From Dyella_B sp036746095 (lineage in GTDB: Bacteria > Pseudomonadota > Gammaproteobacteria > Xanthomonadales > Rhodanobacteraceae), in contig NZ_DAIOEU010000001.1 in the NCBI RefSeq assembly GCF_036746095.1, positions 186,001-250,000 on the forward strand: 64,000 nt of DNA. The letters run 5' to 3'. The notes below the pieces were generated by a model that was given only the letters and a program-made list of their open reading frames with translations, did not search any database and was not told where the DNA came from. Below are positions 8,454 to 16,354 of this stretch, piece by piece. The position numbers and the translations under genes are program-made. Every line of letters begins with the position of its first letter. Within the stretch, counting starts at the first letter, position 1.

Positions 8454-9548
8454 ATGAACGCCACCTACGCCATCGCGCTTTTTGCCATCGCGGTTCTCAT
8501 CGTCGCGCTCGCGATATGGCGCTTTGATCCGCGCACCGCGTTCCTGCGCGGCAGGAACAATGCGCTGGAGGCGCAAGTGAAGCGGCGTACCGCCGAGCTG
8601 GAAGGCGTACTGCGCCAATACGAACGCAGCGTGCTTGCGCTCGAACAGGCACGCGCGATGATGGAAGAGGAGATCGAGCAGCGCAAAGCCGTGCAGCAGC
8701 GCCTGGAAATCGAAAAGGAAGAACAGCGCCGGCTGATCCACGAACTGGAAGAGACGCACCTGCAGTTGCTGCAGACCGAAAAACTCGCCTCGATCGGTCA
8801 GCTCGCCGCCGGCGTGGCGCACGAGATCAACAACCCGATCAGCTTCGTGCACGCCAACCTCAACACGCTGAAAAGCTGGGTGCGGCAATTGCTGGCGGTG
8901 ATCGTGGCGCAGGAAGCGGTCACCGGTGCGCCTGCGGCCAGCATGCTGGCGCCGGTTTCGCAGATGGCAGGGGAGCTCGACCTGGATTACGTGCGCAACG
9001 ACATCATGATGCTGATCGAGGAATCGCTCGAAGGCGCCATGCGCGTGCGCCAGATCGTGCGCGACCTGCGCGATTTCTCCCGCCCCAGCGGCGACGAGCG
9101 CGCCTTTGCCGATCTCCACACCGGGCTGGAAAGCACCTTGAACGTGGTGCATAACGAGATCAAGTACAAAGCGGACGTGGTGCGTGAATACGGCGAACTG
9201 CCATTGGTGGAATGCAATGCGGCGCAGTTGAACCAGGTGTTCATGAACCTGCTGGTGAATGCCGCGCATGCCATCCGCGAGCACGGCACCATCACGATCC
9301 GCACCGCCTGCCAGGGCGACAGCGTATCGATTGCCATTGCGGACACCGGCAACGGCATACCCGATCATGTGATGGGCCGGATCTTCGATCCGTTTTTCAC
9401 CACCAAGCCGCTCGGGCAGGGGACGGGGCTGGGTTTGTCGATCTCGCATGGGATCGTGGAGCATCATCGCGGGCGTATCGAGGTGCAGAGCTCCGCCGGA
9501 CAGGGCAGTACGTTTACCGTGACGATTCCGGTCAGGCGTGTGACGTAG
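8454..9548 (+). CDS. Sensor histidine kinase
   Basis: A 364-residue protein: one N-terminal membrane span (residues ~4-21), a long coiled coil (~35-110), a HisKA-type H-box GVAHEINNPI with His 123, then an HATPase domain with N-box FMNLLVNAAHAI, G1 box ADTGNGIP, F-box IFDPFFTTKP and G2 box GQGTGLGLSI. There is no periplasmic sensor domain, so the signal must come from the membrane, the coiled coil or a partner. It lies 29 bp after the degenerate HD-GYP response regulator and is probably cotranscribed with it. Confidence 0.93.
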   Translation: MNATYAIALFAIAVLIVALAIWRFDPRTAFLRGRNNALEAQVKRRTAELEGVLRQYERSVLALEQARAMMEEEIEQRKAVQQRLEIEKEEQRRLIHELEETHLQLLQTEKLASIGQLAAGVAHEINNPISFVHANLNTLKSWVRQLLAVIVAQEAVTGAPAASMLAPVSQMAGELDLDYVRNDIMMLIEESLEGAMRVRQIVRDLRDFSRPSGDERAFADLHTGLESTLNVVHNEIKYKADVVREYGELPLVECNAAQLNQVFMNLLVNAAHAIREHGTITIRTACQGDSVSIAIADTGNGIPDHVMGRIFDPFFTTKPLGQGTGLGLSISHGIVEHHRGRIEVQSSAGQGSTFTVTIPVRRVT

Positions 9549-9605
9549 GTGGGTTGGCACGGATTGCATCTTCGCCAGGAACGTAACGACAACGGCCAGC
9601 CGCTT

Positions 9606-9668
9606 TAAGGCAACACTGAATAAGTATCGCCGTCGTCACCAGCCCTGTCTGTTCGCATGCCGCAGGGC
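9606..9668. repeat. MITE-like element, partial copy
   Basis: The first 42 bp (TAAGGCAACACTGAATAAGT onward, to 9647) are identical to the reverse complement of 54933-54974. The next ~21 bp match the hairpin loop of that copy in the opposite orientation. The second arm is degraded here. Confidence 0.75.
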
Positions 9669-9722
9669 CGTCGGCGAAGGCAGACTGGCTGTCTGTCTGT
9701 CGAGATCCCAAGATGACAGCGC

Positions 9723-9755
9723 AGGTTGGGGTGCGCGGAATGCGAACCCCAACCT
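9723..9755. repeat. REP family B hairpin
   Basis: AGGTTGGGGT and ACCCCAACCT form a perfect 10-bp stem around GCGCGGAATGCGA. It lies 10 bp downstream of the TonB receptor stop codon. Related copies are at 15801, 18165, 25921 and 37437, all close behind genes. Confidence 0.8.
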
Positions 9756-9765
9756 GAGTTACACA

Positions 9766-12700
9766 TCAGAAATCCGCGCGCACACTGAGGTTGTAGCGCG
9801 TGTCGTCGCGGAAGAAGCCTTTCGGCACGCTCAACCCATCGGTGTTGATGATTTCCCTGGTGCGGAAGGTCGAGTTCAACAGGTTGGCCACCTGTAGTGA
9901 CAGCTTCACGTGATCGGTAAGCGCGTAGATCAGCGATGCATCCAGCTGGCCCTGCGAATCGGCCATCACCGGCAGGAACGGATAATCCGCCTCGTAGCCG
10001 GTAATCAGGTACTTCGAGCGCCAGTTGTAGGCCAGACGCGTGGACAGCGGGCCTTTCTCGTAATACAGGGTGATGTTGTAGGTATTGCGGGACAGTTCGT
10101 ACGGCGGCAGCTTGAGCTGGTTGACGCACTGCGTGGCCGGCGCGTAGCCGCTGGGGCAGAAACTCGTCGAACCGTAGCTCAGGTTCTGCGGCTTGATGTA
10201 CGTGTAATTCATCTGCGTGCCGAAACCGGATAGCCAGCCGGGCAGGAAATCGTATTTCTGCTGGTAGGCCAGTTCCGCGCCACGCACGCTGCCACCTTTG
10301 TTCAAGTTGGCCAGGCCAATGGTGTATTGCTCCGGATAGCTCACGCCATTGTTGGTGACCGTGGTGTCGACCACGCTGGTGATGGTCTGGATGGTGTTGT
10401 TCAACTGCTTGTAGAACAAGGTGCCGGAGATCGAACCGGCATGGCCGAAATACCATTCCTGCGTAATGTCGAAGTTGTGCGCCTTGATCGGCAACAGGTA
10501 TGGGTTGCTGCCGCTGTAGCCATTGCCCACGGTGGGCACCGTGCTGCCATTGGTGCCGTAAGGCAGCAGTCCGCTGACCGTTTGGCCTGCCTGCAATTGG
10601 TTGAGCGTCGGCCGGTACACCGATTCGGAGAATGCGAAACGGGTGATCAGGTCGCTGGTCCAGCCGATGGCCAGGTTGAAGCTGGGAAGCCAGTTGCTAT
10701 AGGAGTTGCGAGCCGTAATCGGTGTGTACGCGCCGTTGGCGAAGCTGACGTACTGCTGTTGTTGCGCAGGCGTGAGCGCGCAGAACGTGCCCGGCGCGGG
10801 CGTGGCGCCGCCTTGCGTTTGCGTGAGGCAGTACTGCGCGATGCCGACGCCATTGAGTACCGCCGACTGATTGGGCAGGATCAGGTAGCCTTGCGCATCG
10901 TCCTGGGTGCGCACGTAACGCAAGCCGACGTTGCCGCTGATCTGCAGGCCGCTGAGAAAATCGGTGTTGTCGTTGCCGAAATTAAGGCGCACGTAGGCGG
11001 CGTTGGTCTTCTCCTGGTTGGAGGCGACTTCCTGCGGCAGGTAGAACGTGCCCGGTACGAACACGTCGCCGTTGACATACTGCGGGCGCTCATAAAGCGT
11101 GTAGTACGGGCCGACGCTGCCGGGCGGGTTCATCGCCATCGCCTGCTTGTTGATCTGCTGGATGATGGCGGCGGCCTGGTGGAATTGCGTGAGCGGATTG
11201 AGGTTGAAATAGGGCGCAACGATGCCGCCGAAATTGCTGTTGCTGAAACCGGGCAGATTGAGGTTGTACAGCGACGTGTCGCCCGGAGTATTCGCGGCCG
11301 TTACCGCGTTCTGCCCGTAGGGTGAGCTGATGGCCGAATAGTTGTACGCCGAGTTTTGCACCGTTTCGCGCTGGTCGGAGTGGCGCACGCCGAACTGCAG
11401 GTTGTCCAGGAAGCTCTCGTCGATGTCGAACGTGCCATCCAGCCGGAAGGTGCGCTGGTTGCCCCAGGAGTTCGCGAAGTGATCCTGCGCCGCTGCCCAA
11501 TAATAATTGTTGGGATTGCTGTAGTACTGCGCCGCCGTTTCATTCGGATCGGGCGAAAGCAGGCTGACGCTGGGCGTGCTGCTGCCGTGCTGGGTGATGT
11601 CCCAGTTGGCCTGCGTCAATTGGCGAATGTAGTAGTAGAAGTTGTTGAACTTGGAGTTGGTGTCCTGCACGTCGGCGCTCAGGTGCAGCCGATCGTTGAC
11701 GTTCCACTTCAGGTTGAAGCTGTAATCGTTGGTGACATAGCGGTTGCGATACGCGGTGCTGTCGACCTGCGTCTGCACGCCGCCATAGGTGATCGGCAGG
11801 AAACTGGACGAACCCGGCGCGCCGCCGATGATACCCGACTGGAACACGCCGTTGCTGTCATAAACGGGCGTTGCGCCGGCCACCGGCACGGCGCAGCCAG
11901 CGAGCGACTGGCCAAACGCGCAGCCATCCGTCGACGCTTGCAGGGTGTGCTCGTAGGTAGTTTCCGTGTCGGATGCGCGATCCCATTCCAAGGTCGCTTG
12001 CCATGCCTTGTCCGGGCTTTCCCACTGCGTGGAAAGCACGTGGCCGAAGCGTGTGCTGCTTTCGTTCTGCACGCGCATGTCGGCACCAACCGGCACGTAG
12101 GCGTATTGGCCTGGCGCCAGGCCAGGGAAGCTGTCGGTTCTGCCATTGGGCAGCGCGCAGCCATCGCAGCGGCGCTGGAAATCGACCAGCGAAATCGCGT
12201 TGTCCTGCTGCTTGATGCGGTCGTAGGCCACGTTGAGCAGCACGCCGAAGCGGCCGATCTCGGTGTTCCAGTTATGGCTGAAGAGGCCTGCGATCTGCGG
12301 CGTGCCTTTCTTGTCCAGGTTGCCCCAGTAACTGCCGAGGGTGAGCGATACCTGCGTATCCTTTTTGCTGTCGAAAGGCTTGCGCGTATTCAGGTCGATC
12401 GACCCGGCGATGCCGCCTTCGATCATGTCGGCCGTCTGGTTCTTGCTCACCACGACCGAACCGATCAATTCCGGTGACACCGTGAAAAAGTTCAGGCCCT
12501 GGCCGCCGCCGGCGGAGAACACCTCACGTCCGTTGAACAGGGTGCTGGTATAAGGCAGGCCTTGCAGGCTGATGTCCGAACCCTGGATGGAGAAGTGGTC
12601 TGGATCGGCTGCCACGCCGAACGCGCTGACCGCCACGCCCGGCACACGCTTCAATGCTTCGGTGACCGAGGTGTCGGGCAGGGAGCCGGCGTCCTGCGCT

Positions 12701-12984
12701 GAAATCGCATCGACCACCGTATCGGCGTAGCGCTTGATGTTCTGCGCCTGGTTCAAGCTGTTGGAAAAGCCGTTGACGGTGAGGCCGCTGAGCAGCTTGG
12801 CTTCTTTCTCGTCGGTTTGGGTGGCGCTGTCTTTTTTCTTGTTCGCCGTCTTGGCGTTGGCGGTTTGGTCGCTTGGCTGCGGTGTCGGCTGTTCGGTTTG
12901 AGCATGCAGCTGTCCTGCAGCGAACAACGTTATCGCAATGGCGAAGGACAGCCGGCAGGGCTGATGCATGGATTGCTTCTTCAT
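9766..12984 (-). CDS. TonB-dependent receptor (carbohydrate type)
   Basis: A 1,072-residue outer-membrane protein with a signal peptide (MKKQSMHQPCRLSFAIAITL, cleaved near LHAQ). The N-terminal plug contains DAISAQDAGSLPDTSVTEAL, a form common in carbohydrate-scavenging receptors of Xanthomonadales, followed by a long beta-barrel that ends in the C-terminal aromatic signature RYNLSVRADF. ATG 12984 has GGGAGAG upstream. It is divergent from the LacI regulator at 13429, with two LacI-type operators between them, and near the MFS transporter and glycanase genes. Inferred role: uptake of oligosaccharides released by the secreted glycanases. The true ligand is not shown by the sequence. Confidence 0.92.
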   Translation of the reverse strand: MKKQSMHQPCRLSFAIAITLFAAGQLHAQTEQPTPQPSDQTANAKTANKKKDSATQTDEKEAKLLSGLTVNGFSNSLNQAQNIKRYADTVVDAISAQDAGSLPDTSVTEALKRVPGVAVSAFGVAADPDHFSIQGSDISLQGLPYTSTLFNGREVFSAGGGQGLNFFTVSPELIGSVVVSKNQTADMIEGGIAGSIDLNTRKPFDSKKDTQVSLTLGSYWGNLDKKGTPQIAGLFSHNWNTEIGRFGVLLNVAYDRIKQQDNAISLVDFQRRCDGCALPNGRTDSFPGLAPGQYAYVPVGADMRVQNESSTRFGHVLSTQWESPDKAWQATLEWDRASDTETTYEHTLQASTDGCAFGQSLAGCAVPVAGATPVYDSNGVFQSGIIGGAPGSSSFLPITYGGVQTQVDSTAYRNRYVTNDYSFNLKWNVNDRLHLSADVQDTNSKFNNFYYYIRQLTQANWDITQHGSSTPSVSLLSPDPNETAAQYYSNPNNYYWAAAQDHFANSWGNQRTFRLDGTFDIDESFLDNLQFGVRHSDQRETVQNSAYNYSAISSPYGQNAVTAANTPGDTSLYNLNLPGFSNSNFGGIVAPYFNLNPLTQFHQAAAIIQQINKQAMAMNPPGSVGPYYTLYERPQYVNGDVFVPGTFYLPQEVASNQEKTNAAYVRLNFGNDNTDFLSGLQISGNVGLRYVRTQDDAQGYLILPNQSAVLNGVGIAQYCLTQTQGGATPAPGTFCALTPAQQQQYVSFANGAYTPITARNSYSNWLPSFNLAIGWTSDLITRFAFSESVYRPTLNQLQAGQTVSGLLPYGTNGSTVPTVGNGYSGSNPYLLPIKAHNFDITQEWYFGHAGSISGTLFYKQLNNTIQTITSVVDTTVTNNGVSYPEQYTIGLANLNKGGSVRGAELAYQQKYDFLPGWLSGFGTQMNYTYIKPQNLSYGSTSFCPSGYAPATQCVNQLKLPPYELSRNTYNITLYYEKGPLSTRLAYNWRSKYLITGYEADYPFLPVMADSQGQLDASLIYALTDHVKLSLQVANLLNSTFRTREIINTDGLSVPKGFFRDDTRYNLSVRADF

Positions 12985-13107
12985 TACTGAATCTCTCCCA
13001 AGTTCAGTGAACAACCGCCGTCGCTTGCCTTGAACAGTCCCCGGAGCGAGGCGGCGAAAAGTGCTGCATGGCGCATCGCGGCGCCTTATGTGGCGCCCCT
13101 TTTTATG

Positions 13108-13232
13108 GGCGATGCTTCGAACTTAAGGGTGCCTGGATGTCTTTGAACCGTCGTCCCGGCGTGGTTGACGGTCGCTGGCCCCCGGCCTTCGCCGGGTGAC
13201 GGCGGTGACACCCTTAAGTTCGAAGCATTGCC
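13108..13232. repeat. 125-bp inverted-repeat element with a REP hairpin inside
   Basis: The 24-nt arms at 13108-13131 and 13209-13232 are inverted repeats with one mismatch (core CACCCTTAAGTTCGAAGC). Between them sits a family A hairpin (CCCGGC-CTTC-GCCGGG, 13181-13196). No coding potential was seen; it resembles a small non-autonomous element. It lies in the leader region upstream of the TonB receptor. Confidence 0.7.
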
Positions 13233-13297
13233 TATTCCCCTCGCGTTGCGCGCTGCAGCATGCGGGTTTGTGCCCGAGACGCACGCTATTAAAAATG

Positions 13298-13334
13298 TAC
13301 AAGCGCTGTCAATACGAAAATACCAGCGCTGGTA
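13298..13334. promoter_or_regulatory. Two LacI-type operators between the receptor and regulator genes
   Basis: TACAAGCGCTGTCA at 13298-13311 is the exact reverse complement of the motif found twice upstream of the GH64 gene (16180, 16203). TACCAGCGCTGGTA at 13321-13334 is a perfect palindrome. The centres are 23 bp apart. The AGCGCT core is typical of LacI-family operators. The position between the divergent receptor (12984) and LacI gene (13429) suits control of both. Confidence 0.82.
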
Positions 13335-13428
13335 CTTTGGATCGGAAAGAGTGAAATTCAGGTGGTTGCACGGCTTGTGCTTGGGGTAGCATGGGCCGTT
13401 GCAAACCATGAACAGGTCAGGGCGATAC

Positions 13429-14442
13429 ATGCCTGCGAGAATCGAAGACGTTGCTGCGCATGCAGGCGTGTCCACCAAGACGGTATCGCGCGTCCTTAAC
13501 GGCCATACCAGCGTGCGCGCCAAGCTGCGCGCACGGATCGAAGCGTCGATTCGCGCGCTCAACTACGTGCCCAATCCGGCGGCGCGAGGCCTGGCGGGGA
13601 ACCGTTCCTACCTGGTCGCCCTGCTGTACGACAACCCCACCGCCAACTCCAGCTACATCATGGAATTGATCGTGGGCGTCCTGCAGGCTTGCAAGGGCAC
13701 GCCGTACAACGCGGTGCTGCACCCCTTCGAGGCGGGCGACGACCTGGCCGCGCGCATCGACGGCTTTGTGGCGACGCATCGTCCGGACGCCCTGGTGCTG
13801 GTGCCGCCGCATGCGAATAACGCCAAGTTGCTGCAGCGCCTCGATGAGCTGGACATCCGTTATTCGACCATCTCCTCGAAGCTGCGCGCATCGCGCATCG
13901 ACATCGGTTTCGACGAGCGCAAGGCGGCGGCCGGCATCGTCGAGCATCTGGTGTCGCTGGGGCACCGGCGCATCGCCCATATCACCGGCTTGAAGGGACA
14001 CGGCGCGTACACGTGGCGGCTCGGCGGTTATCGCGATGCCTTGCGCAAGGCTGGCATCGCGTTCGACGAATCGCTGGTGGCGGAGGGGGACTTCACGTTT
14101 GCATCCGGCATCGCCGCGGCGAAGACCTTGCTCAACCGGCGGCGTCCGCCCACCGCGGTCTTTGCGGCGAACGACGACATGGCGTGCGGGGTGATACGCG
14201 AAGCTTACGCGCGCGGGCTGGCCATTCCCGACGACCTGTCGGTAGGCGGTTTCGACGACACGCCGGTGTCGCAATTGATCTCGCCCGGCCTGACCACGGT
14301 GCGCCAACCTTGCCGTGAGATCGCCTGCCTGGCCGCCGAAAGCGTCCTGCAATCGATCCGCGATCCGGCCATCCGCCTGCATGCGCGGGTGCCGTACCAG
14401 ATGCAATTGCGCGCCTCCACGACCCAACGCAAAAAGCCGTAG
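13429..14442 (+). CDS. LacI family transcriptional regulator
   Basis: A 337-residue protein. The N-terminal helix-turn-helix reads ARIEDVAAHAGVSTKTVSRV with the hinge ALNYVPNPAARGL, followed by a periplasmic-binding-type sensor domain (DALVLVPPHANN, AVFAANDDMACGVIREA, GGFDDTPVS). ATG 13429 is preferred over ATG 13408 because AGGTCAGGG precedes it and family members begin just before the helix-turn-helix. It probably binds the AGCGCT palindromes at 13298-13334 and 16180-16235, controlling itself, the receptor and the GH64 glucanase. The inducer is likely an oligosaccharide from the locus. The operators match the family's usual form, but binding is inferred. Confidence 0.93.
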   Translation: MPARIEDVAAHAGVSTKTVSRVLNGHTSVRAKLRARIEASIRALNYVPNPAARGLAGNRSYLVALLYDNPTANSSYIMELIVGVLQACKGTPYNAVLHPFEAGDDLAARIDGFVATHRPDALVLVPPHANNAKLLQRLDELDIRYSTISSKLRASRIDIGFDERKAAAGIVEHLVSLGHRRIAHITGLKGHGAYTWRLGGYRDALRKAGIAFDESLVAEGDFTFASGIAAAKTLLNRRRPPTAVFAANDDMACGVIREAYARGLAIPDDLSVGGFDDTPVSQLISPGLTTVRQPCREIACLAAESVLQSIRDPAIRLHARVPYQMQLRASTTQRKKP

Positions 14443-14507
14443 GATGGCCGTTCGCCGTCGTCGGGCTCGCCACGCGCCTGACACATGGCATCACGGAGGG
14501 GCGAGCG

Positions 14508-15800
14508 GTGAGCGACGAGATAGCCGAAGCTGCGTTACGCGGGCTCCCGCGGGGCGGGGTGACCGTTGAAGCGACCAGGCCGGCGCGGCAGGTCGGCTGG
14601 TTGTTCATCGTGGTCTACGGCATGGCCTACACCGGCCTGTGGATGGCGCTGCTGCCGCCGATCCTGACCGGCTTGACGATGCGCGTGCACGAACTGGACC
14701 CTGCGCATGCCACCGCCAGCCTGTCGTTGGTGGTTGGCGTGGGCGCGCTGATGGCGTTGTTCGGCAATCCGTTCTTCGGCCGCTTGTCGGACCGCACCAG
14801 CTCGCGCTTCGGCATGCGCCGGCCGTGGCTGATCGCAGGCGCGCTGGGCGGGGTAGCGGGTTTGGCGGTGATAGCGACGGCGGCGTCGGTGCCGCAACTC
14901 TTGCTGGGCTGGTGCATCACGCAGCTTGCCTATAACGCGGAACTGGCGGCGTTGGCGGCGATCTTTGCCGACCAGGTGCCGGCACAGCAGCGCGGTACGG
15001 TCTCGGGCATCGTGGGCATCAGCCTGCCACTGGGCATGATCGGCGGCACCTTCCTGATGCAGGCGCTGGCCGATTCCACGCGCGCCATGTTTTTGGTGGC
15101 GGCGGTGATGGCGTTGATCAGTGCCTTGATGCTGGTCTGGATGCTGCCCGACCAGCGCCTGGCCGACACGCAGCGTCCGCGCTACGGGTGGCGCGAATTG
15201 CTCGGCAGCTATTGGATCGATCCGCTGCGCTTTCCCGATTTCGGATGGGCGTGGGGCAGTCGTTTTCTGCTTTACGCGGGCATCGCGGTATTGATGACTT
15301 ATCAGGGGCTTTATCTGATTCATCAATTGGGCTGCGCGCCGGCTGATGTGCCGCGGCGGATCTTTTTGTCCACGCTGGTGCAGTCCTGCGCAGTGGCGAT
15401 CTTCAGTGCGGCGGGCGGCGGTTTGTCCGACGCGATCGGGAAGCGCAAGGTGTTCGTGGCTGGGGCCGCGGTGGTTTATGCATTGGCCTTGCTGATCGTC
15501 GCGTTCGCCGTGTCGTATCCCTGGTTCCTCGCCGGCATGGCGATTACCGGCGCGGCGCAAGGCGTGTACCTGGCTGCCGATCTGGCGCTGGTGACCGACG
15601 TACTGCCGCAGCGCGAAACCCACGCGGCGGGGAATCTTGGCATTTTCAACATCGCCAACGTGATGCCGCAGTCGCTGATGCCGGCGGTGGCGCCGGCGAT
15701 TCTGTTGGCGAGCGATGGAAGCTATACGGCGTTGTTCGTCGTGGCGGCCATGCTTGTCGCGCTAAGCGCATGGGTCATCTTGCCGGTACGCGCACAGTAG
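14508..15800 (+). CDS. MFS sugar transporter (GPH/SuxC-like)
   Basis: A 430-residue inner-membrane protein with about 12 hydrophobic spans. The loop between spans 2 and 3 has GRLSDRTSSRFGMRRPW, the MFS signature in the form seen in sucrose and other glycoside carriers. GTG 14508 follows GGAGGGGCGAGC. It lies 65 bp after the LacI gene on the same strand and in a TonB-receptor locus, so it most likely carries the imported mono- or oligosaccharide from periplasm to cytoplasm. Substrate not determinable; sucrose, galactose, mannose or glucose oligomers all fit. Confidence 0.87.
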   Translation: MSDEIAEAALRGLPRGGVTVEATRPARQVGWLFIVVYGMAYTGLWMALLPPILTGLTMRVHELDPAHATASLSLVVGVGALMALFGNPFFGRLSDRTSSRFGMRRPWLIAGALGGVAGLAVIATAASVPQLLLGWCITQLAYNAELAALAAIFADQVPAQQRGTVSGIVGISLPLGMIGGTFLMQALADSTRAMFLVAAVMALISALMLVWMLPDQRLADTQRPRYGWRELLGSYWIDPLRFPDFGWAWGSRFLLYAGIAVLMTYQGLYLIHQLGCAPADVPRRIFLSTLVQSCAVAIFSAAGGGLSDAIGKRKVFVAGAAVVYALALLIVAFAVSYPWFLAGMAITGAAQGVYLAADLALVTDVLPQRETHAAGNLGIFNIANVMPQSLMPAVAPAILLASDGSYTALFVVAAMLVALSAWVILPVRAQ

Positions 15801-15829
15801 GTGGGGGTGAGACCCGGCCGAACCCCAAC
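15801..15829. repeat. REP family B hairpin (diverged)
   Basis: GTGGGGGT...ACCCCAAC begins immediately after the MFS stop codon. The rest of the gap to 16180 holds two family A hairpins and no convincing gene. Confidence 0.6.
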
Positions 15830-16010
15830 GTGGCGGCGTGTATCCAGGAAACGTTTGAGGGCGCGTCCGGCTCATCTCGACCCGCGCGGTCATGCGCAGA
15901 CATAGGCTGACGCTTGCCTGACGTTATTCCGGCCCTCGTCCTAAGCAAGCACCTGTGCTTATCGGATGCCAATCTTTTTGCCGGCAAACGCAACGCTCCC
16001 GAGTCGTCGC

Positions 16011-16138
16011 CCCGGCGAAAGCCGGGATCCGGTGACTTTGAGGCTTTTCAAGTCGCGGCGTTATTCGCTTCGCTCACCCCTTCGGAGCCGTCCATGCGGA
16101 CGTTCTGCGCGCTTCGTGCTACGCCCGGCCTTCGCCGG
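16011..16138. repeat. Pair of REP family A hairpins in opposite orientation
   Basis: CCCGGC-GAAA-GCCGGG at 16011-16026 and CCGGC-CTTC-GCCGG at 16125-16138 lie head to head about 110 bp apart, a BIME-like arrangement. The sequence between carries no gene. Confidence 0.75.
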
Positions 16139-16179
16139 AACGACGATTCACGGCCAGCATGACCGCCATCACGGAAAAA

Positions 16180-16235
16180 TGACAGCGCTTGTATTTTCAT
16201 TTTGACAGCGCTTGTACTTTCGACTTGACAGCGCC
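16180..16235 (+). promoter_or_regulatory. Triple LacI-type operator array upstream of GH64
   Basis: TGACAGCGCTTGTA occurs at 16180-16193 and 16203-16216, and a third, truncated copy (TGACAGCGCC) at 16226-16235. The repeat distance is exactly 23 bp each time. The motif equals the reverse complement of the operator at 13298. The array lies about 120 bp before the GH64 start codon, within the likely promoter. Confidence 0.82.
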
Positions 16236-16354
16236 ACCACAATCAGAAAATACCGACGGCGACTGTCCCCACACGGCTGCATCCAAAGCGTGCCGTGGAA
16301 TCGCCCATTCCCATCGTTTGGTAGTGATTTCACCCATCGCAAAGGAGACAGTCC

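Noticed and set aside
10327..12477. Two long + strand frames (10327-11325 and 11356-12477).
   Set aside because: They are antisense to the TonB receptor, whose frame has clear plug, barrel and signal sequence.
13080..13103. GGCGCC hairpin with CCTTTTTA as a terminator.
   Set aside because: The stem is only 6 bp and no + strand gene ends there; it is upstream of the receptor on the opposite strand.
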